Assembly: GCA_947629135.1 (NCBI GenBank)
Contig: CANRCN010000005.1
Span: 1-37,523, forward strand
Reading direction: 5' to 3'
Origin: an uncultured Bacilli bacterium
GTDB lineage: Bacteria; Bacillota_I; Bacilli_A; RF39; UBA660
Length of the DNA: 37,523 nucleotides
A program made the translations under genes and the position numbers. Numbering within the stretch: the first letter of the stretch is position 1; each line of letters begins with the position of its first letter. Under the pieces are notes generated by a model. The model had not been told where the DNA came from, ran no database searches, and worked only from the letters and a program-made list of their open reading frames with translations. Of this stretch, positions 25,654 through 33,558 are shown piece by piece.

Positions 25654-26755
25654 GATTATCCTCGTTTAATTCTAAATAAGTTAATTTACCCTTTTTTACT
25701 TCTACATATTTAGTAGAATATATTTTATCATTAAGATAACTTTTTATAACATAATTTCCAGGATCAATATTATATGAAACAAAGCATTCTTTGCTTTTAA
25801 GAATTCTAGTATAAATATTAGTTTCATCACTAGTTTTTAAATCCAAATGATTAATTTCTATTTTCAAATCATTAGAACTATTATTATTTATATATAGATT
25901 AGAGCCTCTAAAATCATTTTTAAGAGTAATATTATTTTTAATTTTATATATTTTTTTATTATGTTCAAAAGTAATAATAAGATCAATATTTGTATTAGTA
26001 AATGAGGTAGTATTATTTTCTTTTATGATAAAACCTTCTTCATTAAAGAAAGTATTTTGTTTTTTATTTTTTAAATTTAGTACTTCTTGATTATTATTTA
26101 AAGTATTAGTATCTATTTCTATTTTTTTAATATAAGAATTAGTTATATTAAAATAATATTCTCGTTTAATTGATTTATTTTCTTTTATATCATTTGAAGT
26201 TGTAATTGATAATTTTTCTCCTTTAAATTCATCTTTTAAGAATATATATTCATCTAAATTGAAAGAAATAGAATCTTTAAGAGCTTTTTTTTCTTCACTT
26301 TCTAAAGTAATTCTGTCTCTTTTATTAGGAATTAAATTATCTCCTTTCAAAGTAAAATTACAAACGTCTTTTTCTAAATTAATTTCTTGCATATTAATAA
26401 CATCTTCTGTCTTAAAATAATATGTTACTAACTCTAAATTAGAAATTCCAGCATAACCTTCTTTATTAGTTTTTAAAATTGCTTTTTCATTAAAAGTATT
26501 AAAGAAAGTTATTTCATAATCTCTAATTGGTTTATCATTATTATCTACAACTTTAAATAGACAATAGTTATCTATACTAGAAGTTATAAATGGTAGGCTA
26601 TATTTTTTTTGATCTTTGTAATAATCATTATAACTTTTCATGAATAAACTAGAACTATTTAAACTAGTATAGTCTATAGTTTTTTTGATTAGTAAAATAG
26701 AACTTATTCCAAGTATGATAATTAAAGTAATAATTATTGGTATTATTTTTTTCAT
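25634..26755 (-). CDS. Membrane-anchored extracytoplasmic protein with a Cna-B-like domain
   Basis: Third gene of the operon, 373 residues. One N-terminal membrane helix (about 4-23) leads to an extracytoplasmic region. Residues about 64-115 (CLFKVVDNNDKPIRDYEI, then LKTNKEGYAGISNLE) read like a Cna-B/SpaA-type beta-sandwich, where a variable 'value' strand pair is followed by a T-x-x-x-G-Y turn. The middle is rich in charged residues. The end, SYNIDPGNYVIKSYLNDK, again resembles a Cna-B closing strand. There is no LPxTG or C-terminal anchor. GGAGG lies just before the ATG, 9 bases after the previous stop. The domain call is pattern-based. Confidence 0.6.
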   Translation of the reverse strand: MKKIIPIIITLIIILGISSILLIKKTIDYTSLNSSSLFMKSYNDYYKDQKKYSLPFITSSIDNYCLFKVVDNNDKPIRDYEITFFNTFNEKAILKTNKEGYAGISNLELVTYYFKTEDVINMQEINLEKDVCNFTLKGDNLIPNKRDRITLESEEKKALKDSISFNLDEYIFLKDEFKGEKLSITTSNDIKENKSIKREYYFNITNSYIKKIEIDTNTLNNNQEVLNLKNKKQNTFFNEEGFIIKENNTTSFTNTNIDLIITFEHNKKIYKIKNNITLKNDFRGSNLYINNNSSNDLKIEINHLDLKTSDETNIYTRILKSKECFVSYNIDPGNYVIKSYLNDKIYSTKYVEVKKGKLTYLELNEDNHEENII

Positions 26756-26764
26756 ATAACCTCC

Positions 26765-27739
26765 TTATTCAATAGTTATATTATGTGAAATTGAATCATT
26801 TTCAATTGTATAAATTCTTGCAGCATAGTCAGATGAATTAGCAATATAAGAATTTACTCTTAAATCGTAATATGAAACATTAAGTGTATATTCAAAATTT
26901 TTAATATTTTTAGGAAAAGCTAAATAAAAGTTTTTTTTATGTAAAGTTTTTAAATCTATTACTTTTTCTCCTTTATCGTTATAAAAATCAATTTGTATTT
27001 GATTACCATCTTCATCTTTGGCTTCTAAATTAGCATCTTTAATAATAGCATTTGTTATTTCATATTTGAATGGTCCTGCTAAATATTTAAGATTAGTTTC
27101 TTCTAAGTGAAAAGAGGCTTTATCATCAGTTAATTTTAGGATATTTTTAACTTCATTATCGTTTGGAGCTTTAGTCCATTTTTCAACAAATTGAATTAAT
27201 TTTGAAGCAGCATTATAAACTCTAGCATTTATTCTTGCTTCTCCAACATAGCTTCTAATGGCATTTATTCTAGCTCCTTCAGATGTATACATAGATTCTT
27301 GAGTTCTGTCTGCCATTTCCCATAAGGCAAGTTGGATAGCAAAGTAAGCTTCTTCTTCATTTATAACACCCATTTCTTCTAAAGAAACTAGGGGATAACT
27401 ATTCCTAAATATTAGATAGATTTGATCACTTAAAGCACCTTTATATTTTAAAATATCACCAACTTTTAAATTACTATGATTAAATGATAAACTAAAAATA
27501 TCTTGATCGTTATTACCATAGTAATGTTTATTTAAGGGATCAAATTTAAATTTAGTTTTTAAAGTATTAATTTTATTAATTTTTAAATCTTCTTTTTCAC
27601 CTACATATAAATTAATATCACTACTTAAATTTTTAACAAATACATAATCATTTTTTTCTTCTATTTTTAAAGTTATAAAGATTGTAAAGATAATTATTTC
27701 TAAAGTTATTATAATTAAATATTTAGAATACTTTTTCAT
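26765..27739 (-). CDS. Thioester-domain-like anchored protein without the cysteine
   Basis: Second gene of the operon, 324 residues, with one N-terminal membrane helix (about 7-25). Residues 60-150 resemble the thioester domain (TED) of Gram-positive surface adhesins: FRNSYPLVSLEEMG (111-124) and EEAYFAIQLALWEMADR (129-145), where Gln136 matches the Gln that joins the thioester in the IQ-x-x-x-W motif. The protein has no cysteine at all. At the place of the usual Y-C-I-D-P stretch it reads FKFDP (64-68), so Lys65 may replace the cysteine. A second domain (about 200-324) looks beta-rich. It overlaps the previous gene by ATGA. The TED match is mine by eye. Confidence 0.6.
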   Translation of the reverse strand: MKKYSKYLIIITLEIIIFTIFITLKIEEKNDYVFVKNLSSDINLYVGEKEDLKINKINTLKTKFKFDPLNKHYYGNNDQDIFSLSFNHSNLKVGDILKYKGALSDQIYLIFRNSYPLVSLEEMGVINEEEAYFAIQLALWEMADRTQESMYTSEGARINAIRSYVGEARINARVYNAASKLIQFVEKWTKAPNDNEVKNILKLTDDKASFHLEETNLKYLAGPFKYEITNAIIKDANLEAKDEDGNQIQIDFYNDKGEKVIDLKTLHKKNFYLAFPKNIKNFEYTLNVSYYDLRVNSYIANSSDYAARIYTIENDSISHNITIE

Positions 27740-28422
27740 TCAAGGTACCCCTCATTATTTAAATTAAGTTTTAGTCCAACAGCTCCATCCTTTTTTATTT
27801 GAACAAAAAACTTTTGGGGATTATCTATTCCATCTTGCACTACATAATAAAGATTAGAATCTTTAGTAGATAGTTTTTCAAAAGCAATTACTCCTTTATC
27901 ACTAGATTTGGCAGATAAAACTAATTTAGCTGAATTATCATATAATTTAATTTTTATATTAGGAACTCCATTTCCATTTTCATCAAGTATAAGAATAACT
28001 AAAGCACTTTCATCGATTGAAGAGGGGATGAATTCATAGCTTTTGTTATCTTCTGAGAATTTTAAGTAATATTCATTCATATCTAAATCATCATTACATT
28101 GATTACTTATTTCTCTTAAAGTATATTCTCCGTTTTTAAGTCCGACTAATCCTCCAACACCATCTTTATTTAAACTGAAATTATAAGTTTTTTTAGTTTT
28201 CAAGTTGGTTAGTCTCCAATTAGAATAATCTCCATCATCATGAAAGTATCGTTTAATGTATAAATAATTTTCAGTTACTCCAACTATATCACATTGTTCT
28301 TGTTGTTCATTATAAGTTTTTTTAACTTCTTTTAAATCTTTTTCGTATTGTAAATTTTGATAACTTACTACAATCGAAATTCCTAAAATTAGAATTATTG
28401 AGATAAATATAATTTTTTTCAT
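27736..28422 (-). CDS. Membrane-anchored SpaA/Cna-B-like protein, first gene of the operon
   Basis: The 228 residues have an N-terminal membrane helix (about 3-20), a short coil, and two beta-rich segments. Residues 50-108 end in GLKNGEYTLREIS, the usual closing turn of SpaA/Cna-B domains. Residues 138-210 (ALVILILDENGNGVPNIKI, then SSDKGVIAFEKL) form a second one. The protein should sit outside the membrane, with no LPxTG. I start at the ATG at 28422, since GGAGG is 5 bases upstream; an in-frame TTG at 28434 falls inside the Shine-Dalgarno. A strong SigA-type promoter lies just upstream. It overlaps the next gene by ATGA. Confidence 0.65.
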   Translation of the reverse strand: MKKIIFISIILILGISIVVSYQNLQYEKDLKEVKKTYNEQQEQCDIVGVTENYLYIKRYFHDDGDYSNWRLTNLKTKKTYNFSLNKDGVGGLVGLKNGEYTLREISNQCNDDLDMNEYYLKFSEDNKSYEFIPSSIDESALVILILDENGNGVPNIKIKLYDNSAKLVLSAKSSDKGVIAFEKLSTKDSNLYYVVQDGIDNPQKFFVQIKKDGAVGLKLNLNNEGYLE

Positions 28423-28445
28423 GTATACCTCCAAAATTCAATTTT

Positions 28446-28474
28446 ATTTTAGTATAAATAGTTAAAATTGTCAA
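28446..28474 (-). promoter_or_regulatory. Promoter of the six-gene operon
   Basis: On the minus strand TTGACA (28474-28469) matches consensus, with a 17-bp spacer and TAAAAT (28451-28446). Its -35 box overlaps that of the divergent promoter on the plus strand. Confidence 0.8.
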
Positions 28475-28497
28475 TTATTGTAGATTTTTTTTAGAAT
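28468..28497 (+). promoter_or_regulatory. Divergent promoter of the PF06541 membrane protein
   Basis: TTGTCA (28468-28473), an 18-bp spacer and TAGAAT (28492-28497). The -35 shares five bases with that of the minus-strand operon, so polymerase may be unable to use both at once. Another TATAAT at 28504-28509 would give almost no leader. Confidence 0.55.
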
Positions 28498-28524
28498 AAT
28501 TAGTATAATTAAATAGTGATATTT

Positions 28525-29226
28525 ATGAATGAAGTTGTAATGTTTTTTTTGTTATTTATTATTTATGCCTTTTTAGGTTGGTTGATGGAAGTATGTATTA
28601 CTTTAGTTAATAGTCATAAATTTGTCAATAGAGGATTTTTAATAGGACCTTATTGTCCTATTTATGGATATGGTTGTTTGTTAATAATTATTTTATTAAA
28701 AGATTATATGGATTCACCTGTTGTATTATTCTTTATGGCTATTATTATTTGTTCTATATTAGAGTATATGACTAGTTTTGTTATGGAAAAGTTATTTAAT
28801 GCAAGATGGTGGGATTATAGTGATAAAAAGTTTAATATAAATGGTAGAATTTGTCTTGAAACTATGCTTCCATTTGGAATACTTGGCTGTTTAATTCTTT
28901 ATATAGTTAATCCATTTATAGTTAGTATTTTAGAAAAAATCCCAAGTTTAGCTTTAACTATAATTGCTAGTATATTACTAATTATATTTATAGTTGATAA
29001 TGTTATATCATTCAATGTAGTTTCAAGTTTGAAAACTGAAATTAAGAAAGCCGAAGCTGATCAAACTGAAGAGATTACGAAGAAGATTAAAGCTATTTTA
29101 TCAAGAAAGAGTATTTTACATAAACGTTTAGTAAATGCATTCCCTCATATTAAAACAAAAAATGAATTTTTAATAGAAATTAGAGCCAAAATTGATTCTA
29201 AATTAGAGACTTTAAAAAGAAAATAA
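28525..29226 (+). CDS. PF06541-family membrane protein (putative ABC-transporter permease-like)
   Basis: The family is listed as 'putative ABC transporter permease' (CmpB-like, PF06541), but its function is not established. From the ATG the protein has 233 residues. Five or so membrane helices fill the first 160 residues, with the family stretches FLGWLMEV, NRGFLIGPYCPIYGYG and LEYMTSFVMEKLFNARWWDYS. The C-terminal 70 residues are a charged, coiled-coil-like cytoplasmic tail. I prefer ATG 28525 to the GTG at 28516, though the ribosome site is weak for both. The gene is divergent from the six-gene operon and shares its promoter region. Confidence 0.8.
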   Translation: MNEVVMFFLLFIIYAFLGWLMEVCITLVNSHKFVNRGFLIGPYCPIYGYGCLLIIILLKDYMDSPVVLFFMAIIICSILEYMTSFVMEKLFNARWWDYSDKKFNINGRICLETMLPFGILGCLILYIVNPFIVSILEKIPSLALTIIASILLIIFIVDNVISFNVVSSLKTEIKKAEADQTEEITKKIKAILSRKSILHKRLVNAFPHIKTKNEFLIEIRAKIDSKLETLKRK

Positions 29227-29334
29227 TAGTAAAGATTATTATAATAAAAAATTAATTAAATGAAAAATTATTAAAATTCACTATAACAAATTAAGTTTAT
29301 TAATATACAAATTTAATTTTAAAAAGGAGAAAAG

Positions 29335-30393
29335 ATGAAAGAATTAGAAATTAAAAAAATGTTAGAAATATTTAGAAGTGATAAAAGTATTATTGAAAAA
29401 TTATCTAATTATGATTTAGATAGTATTTTAGATGTTGCATTTAAAGAAAAAATGTATGATATTATTTTAGAACTTTTTAAACCTATTGAAGTAAATGGAA
29501 AAGTAAAAATTTATTTTGATATATTTACTTATATTTCAGACTTTAGTAATAGTGAACATTTTTTTAGTAGATTTGCTGATTATGAGTCACAAGAGAAAAT
29601 AGAAGAAGAATTGTATCAAATTGATATTTCCAAAATAAAGAAAATTAGAATAGGTGATACTATACCAAGGGCAATAAGTGGTTGGGGTCATTCAATAAAT
29701 GATGAAAAAGACGTAATTTATTATTCTGAACCAGCTTTTTTAGAAGCAATGCTTGATTTATTTAAAAAAAATATTTGGACAATTTCGAATGATACAGCTT
29801 GTTGTATAAATGAAGAAAGCATTGGAATGAGTAATATTATAATTGACTATGATTCTTTAAGTTCTGAAAATAAAGAATTAGTTTCAGAATTAGTTTCTAA
29901 AGGAATAGCTAGTATTGATTCAGAAAATGATGGTATAATACTTTCTAAAGTTAATCAAAGAGTAACAATTTATTTTCCTACTAAAAAAGAAGATACAGTA
30001 GAAGAACTAAGTAATAGAATAATGAGTGCAATTGGTAGATTCGAAAAACAATTATTTTTACATGGAAGGTATACTGCTAATGACATGAAGCAATATATAA
30101 TTGAAAAAATTGAAGCAGATTATACTAATCCTTCAACAAATTTTTCTTATACGGATTATATATTTTATCTTATAAAACAGTGTAAGGTAGAAGGAATTGA
30201 GAATAATGAAATAACGAAAGATAAATTAATGGAAATAGTTGATATTTTTTATAAATCCAAAGAATGGAGAGATGAAATTTTTGCATCAGGAATTTACTTT
30301 GATTTAGATAATGATTGCTTTTGGGAAAGTAAAGAATCATATGATAAGTATATTGCATCAAAAAAAGAACTTGAAAGTAAAATGAGAATATAA
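29335..30393 (+). CDS. Cytoplasmic protein of unknown function
   Basis: I do not recognise this 352-residue protein. It has no signal peptide or membrane helix and is rich in acidic and lysine residues with mixed alpha and beta content. A helical N-terminus (1-50) is followed by a middle with a WGHSINDEKDVIYYSEPAF stretch and TACC, then a helical C-terminal half with two conserved-looking YxxxxxWRDE elements. AAAGGAG is well placed before the ATG. It lies 64 bases before the papain-fold candidate gene with no terminator visible between, so they may form one unit. The 108 bases upstream are AT-rich without a clear promoter. Confidence 0.6.
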   Translation: MKELEIKKMLEIFRSDKSIIEKLSNYDLDSILDVAFKEKMYDIILELFKPIEVNGKVKIYFDIFTYISDFSNSEHFFSRFADYESQEKIEEELYQIDISKIKKIRIGDTIPRAISGWGHSINDEKDVIYYSEPAFLEAMLDLFKKNIWTISNDTACCINEESIGMSNIIIDYDSLSSENKELVSELVSKGIASIDSENDGIILSKVNQRVTIYFPTKKEDTVEELSNRIMSAIGRFEKQLFLHGRYTANDMKQYIIEKIEADYTNPSTNFSYTDYIFYLIKQCKVEGIENNEITKDKLMEIVDIFYKSKEWRDEIFASGIYFDLDNDCFWESKESYDKYIASKKELESKMRI

Positions 30394-30457
30394 ATATGGA
30401 TTATAAAATAATAATATGTTTTAATAAAAAAATATGAAAGTGGTGAAATAATAAACT

Positions 30458-31636
30458 ATGTTTGAATGTGATGAAACTTTATTTAAAAATGCTTGTAATA
30501 AAATATTAGAAACATTACTAAGTCTTAAAGGTCTAAAAACTACTATTATAGAATTACAGTCTTTTTCAGAAAATTATGAAGGAAAAGAAATAGTAAATAA
30601 TGTAACTAATGATCTTTTAAAAATAAATAATCAAATATCAACTTTATTTGAGAATATGCAACATACCTTGAGTATTATTTTAGGAAATAATGGTATAATG
30701 AATCAAGAATTAAATCTAGATGATTTAGATACTGCTTTATCTTTTCTTGATGGAACTATTGCTGGTGAATATGGAGTAAATCAAAGTAATCCTTATGACT
30801 TATTTAAAAAATATATAGAAGATCCTAATTCTTTAAGTAAAATAGAAAAACAAAAAATAGATTTAATTTACAAATTATTTAAAGATTATGGCTATGCTGA
30901 TTTTAGTGATAATATGATTAATCTTTCATTAAAGGCTTTTTCAAATGGAGGATGTGGAAATGCAGCTATTTCTAATATTATAATTGATCAATATTTAAAA
31001 ATGGAAAATGGTGTAGAAGAATTTGAAAATAAGTATGGGTTTCCTTTATATTATGTTGATGAGAATGGTAATAAAAGATATAATTATGAAGGATTATTTG
31101 TATCATTATATTTAAATAGGGCTGAAGAACAAGTAAATACAACTCCATTTAAATATATGCTAGGAATGAATAAAGTAGATAACCGAGATTATATTCCTAT
31201 TTTGGATGATTTTAATTCTTTTATATCAAACATAGATAAGGCATTTGGTTTAACTAATAAAGGAATGACTAATTTGTTAGAAAGTGAATTGGATGCAAAT
31301 TCGATTGAATCTAGTGTTAAAAGTTGTAAAATTAGTATACCTTTTACTAATATTAATTGGGATGGGACAAAAAAAATATATGAGGAATCAAAAAATGATT
31401 ATGATTACTGCATTCTTCATGCTACAAATTTTAAATTTAAGGCTTTAGATAAAAATTTTATAGAAGAACATGATGGAAATGAATATTATAGTTATCCAGC
31501 TGGTCACTTTGTCTTAATAACAGGAGTATCTGATAATGGTAATCCCATTGTAACTTCTTGGGGATATCCGTTTGAAGTAATTAATAGTAATACTTCTGAT
31601 TTAATTTTTGTAAATGTAGGTGATAAAAATGAATAA
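30458..31636 (+). CDS. Possible papain-fold effector with a WXG100-like N-terminal domain
   Basis: I recognise no named family. Residues 1-75 form two helices joined by ENYEGKEIV (38-46), which recalls the W-x-G turn of WXG100/LXG proteins exported by type VII secretion, with Tyr for Trp. The C-terminal part resembles a papain-like peptidase: GGCGNAAISNI (164-174, Cys166 as nucleophile) and AGHFVLITGVSDNGNPIVTSWG (His350, then SWG 367-369, here written across two parts of one stretch). The third catalytic residue is unclear. There is no classical signal peptide. The next gene overlaps by 8 bases and could be the cognate immunity protein. No T7SS structural gene is in this window, so export is conjecture. 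Confidence 0.5.
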   Translation: MFECDETLFKNACNKILETLLSLKGLKTTIIELQSFSENYEGKEIVNNVTNDLLKINNQISTLFENMQHTLSIILGNNGIMNQELNLDDLDTALSFLDGTIAGEYGVNQSNPYDLFKKYIEDPNSLSKIEKQKIDLIYKLFKDYGYADFSDNMINLSLKAFSNGGCGNAAISNIIIDQYLKMENGVEEFENKYGFPLYYVDENGNKRYNYEGLFVSLYLNRAEEQVNTTPFKYMLGMNKVDNRDYIPILDDFNSFISNIDKAFGLTNKGMTNLLESELDANSIESSVKSCKISIPFTNINWDGTKKIYEESKNDYDYCILHATNFKFKALDKNFIEEHDGNEYYSYPAGHFVLITGVSDNGNPIVTSWGYPFEVINSNTSDLIFVNVGDKNE

Positions 31637-32150
31637 TGAATTAGAAATATATTATAAAATTCTTTTAACTAATTATATCTTTAATAAATTAAATATAAAA
31701 GATTATGAAAAGAAATTAGAAGAAAATAATAAGGATATTTTAATTTTAAATAATAAAGAATCTAAATATTTTGAACTTGCAAACTATATTTATTTAGATA
31801 AATTATCTGATAATGAATTAAAATATTTAAAAGAAAGTTATATTAATAAAATTAGTTATAATAAAGACTTAGAATATTTTATTGAAAATACTTATAAAAA
31901 AGTTATAAGATATGATTTAGAAGAAAAAAACATGATATATTATGAAACAGATAATGTAGATACTGATAGTTTTATTCTTGATGGTACAATTGTCTTAAAA
32001 ATTTATTATAAAGAAAATATATTTGATGATTTAAAAATGCAATTAGATAAAATTGCTAAATTAGTTAAAGATACTGAAATATATGATGATGAAATGAGTA
32101 AAATTTTAAATAATTCTGTAAAAACAATTTGTATAAGTAAATTAGTTTAA
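31629..32150 (+). CDS. Small acidic protein, candidate partner or immunity protein
   Basis: I do not recognise this 173-residue protein. It is highly charged, with helical heptad-like stretches (for example DKLSDNELKYLKESY), an acidic middle (TDNVDTDSFILDGT) and no membrane helix. I use the ATG at 31629, as AGGTGA (31618-31623) is 5 bases upstream; an in-frame GTG at 31620 overlaps that site. It begins inside the last codons of the putative papain-fold effector, which suggests obligatory co-expression, as in effector-immunity pairs. A role as immunity protein is inferred from position and size only. Rearranged DNA starts directly after its stop. Confidence 0.55.
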   Translation: MNNELEIYYKILLTNYIFNKLNIKDYEKKLEENNKDILILNNKESKYFELANYIYLDKLSDNELKYLKESYINKISYNKDLEYFIENTYKKVIRYDLEEKNMIYYETDNVDTDSFILDGTIVLKIYYKENIFDDLKMQLDKIAKLVKDTEIYDDEMSKILNNSVKTICISKLV

Positions 32151-32298
32151 AAAAATTAATTATATAATATAATAGAACAATGGCTAATATAAAAACTGAT
32201 GTAATAACTAAATTAATATTAAATATATATATGATTAAATAATCTAATCCTGCTTTTAATATTAGGAATTTTCTTATAATGCAACCAATCTCATACAA
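32147..32298 (-). pseudogene. Degenerate copy of the ABC permease 3' end (third copy)
   Basis: Read on the minus strand it encodes about 50 residues aligned to the C-terminus of the permease at 35578-36360: IGCIIRKFLILKAGLDYLI, then FNINLVITSVFILAI and LLYYIINFF. Small in-frame deletions and many substitutions make it the oldest of the three copies. It sits immediately before an ATPase fragment, in the same arrangement as the copy at 33956. Confidence 0.75.
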
Positions 32299-32312
32299 AG
32301 AGAATTTTGGAT

Positions 32313-32465
32313 GATAAAGAAATGGATTTTGTTGCTATGAAAAGAAATGAAAAAATTTATATTCAAGTTTCTGATGATATAGGTAATGATTTTGAATATA
32401 GTAAATTTAGGTGTGAATTAGATTCTTTATTAAAAATAGATATATCAAATTGGTTATCTGAATAA
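32313..32465 (+). pseudogene. C-terminal fragment of an AAA_14/DUF4143 ATPase
   Basis: Fifty codons from DKEMDFVAMKRNEKIYIQV to DISNWLSE match the end of the ATPase at 34283-35479 with few changes. A 24-codon in-frame deletion separates LLKI from DISNWLSE, with ATA at both deletion ends. The 5' part of the gene is missing. After the stop, 32466-32557 resembles the spacer behind the intact ATPase and holds no gene. Confidence 0.82.
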
Positions 32466-32557
32466 ATAATTATTAATAACATTATCTATAATCATACAAA
32501 TGAAACTAAAAATATAGAATCATAGAAAAAATTTACACCAAATTATTTACATACTTT

Positions 32558-32590
32558 AAAACAAGTTTAACGGTTAATTAAACTTGTTTT
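32558..32590. terminator. Terminator hairpin at the end of the metallophosphoesterase gene
   Basis: A perfect 13-bp stem, AAAACAAGTTTAA (32558-32570) with TTAAACTTGTTTT (32578-32590) and a 7-base loop. The minus-strand stop codon lies in the stem. T runs follow on both strands, longer on the plus strand, so it may stop transcription from either side. Confidence 0.78.
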
Positions 32591-33495
32591 TTATAACTTA
32601 AAGTTTTTTGATGCTCAAGAGTTATCGTTTCTATATCATTAGCTGTATACCTTTCAAGAAAATTAAAGAAAAAATTATCATGTGTATATTTGCGAAAACC
32701 TTGTCCAACTAGAATATATCCTCGTCCATATTCATGTATACCTCTTGAATATATATTTTTAAAAGGTGACATATAAGGAGTACAATAAATACCAATTTGT
32801 TTATCAGAAAAGTATTTATCTAAACATTTTGGAAGATATCCATCATGTAAATGTCCAGATACTATTAAATCCATTTTTTGAAGAGAAGTTAATTCTTTCT
32901 TTACATAAGAATCAAATAAAAGAATAGGGGAGTGTGTTAAAAGAATATTATAAGAGTCATCTATAATTTTAAAATTAGAAGTTATAAATTGTTTGATATA
33001 TTTATCACGAATTTTTAAATTTTTTGGTTTTATATAAGTATCATAACTTGGAGAAAAACCATGAAAAGATATATTATCTATTGTTAAAGTTTCGTTTTCT
33101 AAAAAATAAACATTAGGAATATTACTTAGTCCTTTAAACCAAACTAGCATATCTAAAAGACTTTTTTGATATTTTAATTCATGATTACCTAGAACAATAA
33201 TGATTTTACTTGAAAAAGATAATTCTTTAAAAAGGCTTATTAGATAATTCATACTACTTGAATCATATAAAAAATTAGAATTTTCTATTATATCGCCTGG
33301 CATTAATATAAAATCAGGTTTTAGTTCGAATATTTTTTGAATTAAAATTTGATATATTTCTCTTGGAACGTTTTTATGAAAATGAAAATCCGTAAGATTT
33401 AATAATTTTAGGCTTTTGTTGTTGTAAAAAGGTGAAGTTAGTATATAATTATCTATAAAAAATTTATTTAAATAACTAGAAATATTTGATTTCAT
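32578..33495 (-). CDS. Calcineurin-like metallophosphoesterase
   Basis: Two-metal phosphoesterase of 305 residues with the full motif set: TDFHFH (35-40, Asp36 and His38), PGD (66-68), GNHE (103-106), a THSPI stretch, and SGHLHDG near residue 210. It resembles the YkuE-type group. No clear signal peptide is present, though YkuE-like enzymes often act at the membrane. I start at the ATG at 33495, with GGGG upstream and a good promoter; the open frame continues to 33678, but that part runs over the promoter and an IS remnant. It is flanked on both sides by rearranged DNA. Confidence 0.85.
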   Translation of the reverse strand: MKSNISSYLNKFFIDNYILTSPFYNNKSLKLLNLTDFHFHKNVPREIYQILIQKIFELKPDFILMPGDIIENSNFLYDSSSMNYLISLFKELSFSSKIIIVLGNHELKYQKSLLDMLVWFKGLSNIPNVYFLENETLTIDNISFHGFSPSYDTYIKPKNLKIRDKYIKQFITSNFKIIDDSYNILLTHSPILLFDSYVKKELTSLQKMDLIVSGHLHDGYLPKCLDKYFSDKQIGIYCTPYMSPFKNIYSRGIHEYGRGYILVGQGFRKYTHDNFFFNFLERYTANDIETITLEHQKTLSYKKQV

Positions 33496-33513
33496 ATATC
33501 CCCCTATAACTAT

Positions 33514-33541
33514 ATTATAACAGATTTTTAAATTATTACAA
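33514..33541 (-). promoter_or_regulatory. Promoter of the metallophosphoesterase gene
   Basis: Minus strand TTGTAA (33541-33536), a 16-bp spacer and TATAAT (33519-33514) with an extended -10 TG. This supports the start at 33495. Confidence 0.65.
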
Positions 33542-33558
33542 ATGATTATGATTTTTTG

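Noticed and set aside
32065-32298. A 77-codon minus-strand frame as a real small gene
   Set aside because: Its first 50 codons are the degraded permease C-terminus. The rest is antisense to the 173-residue protein gene, and it has no ribosome site.
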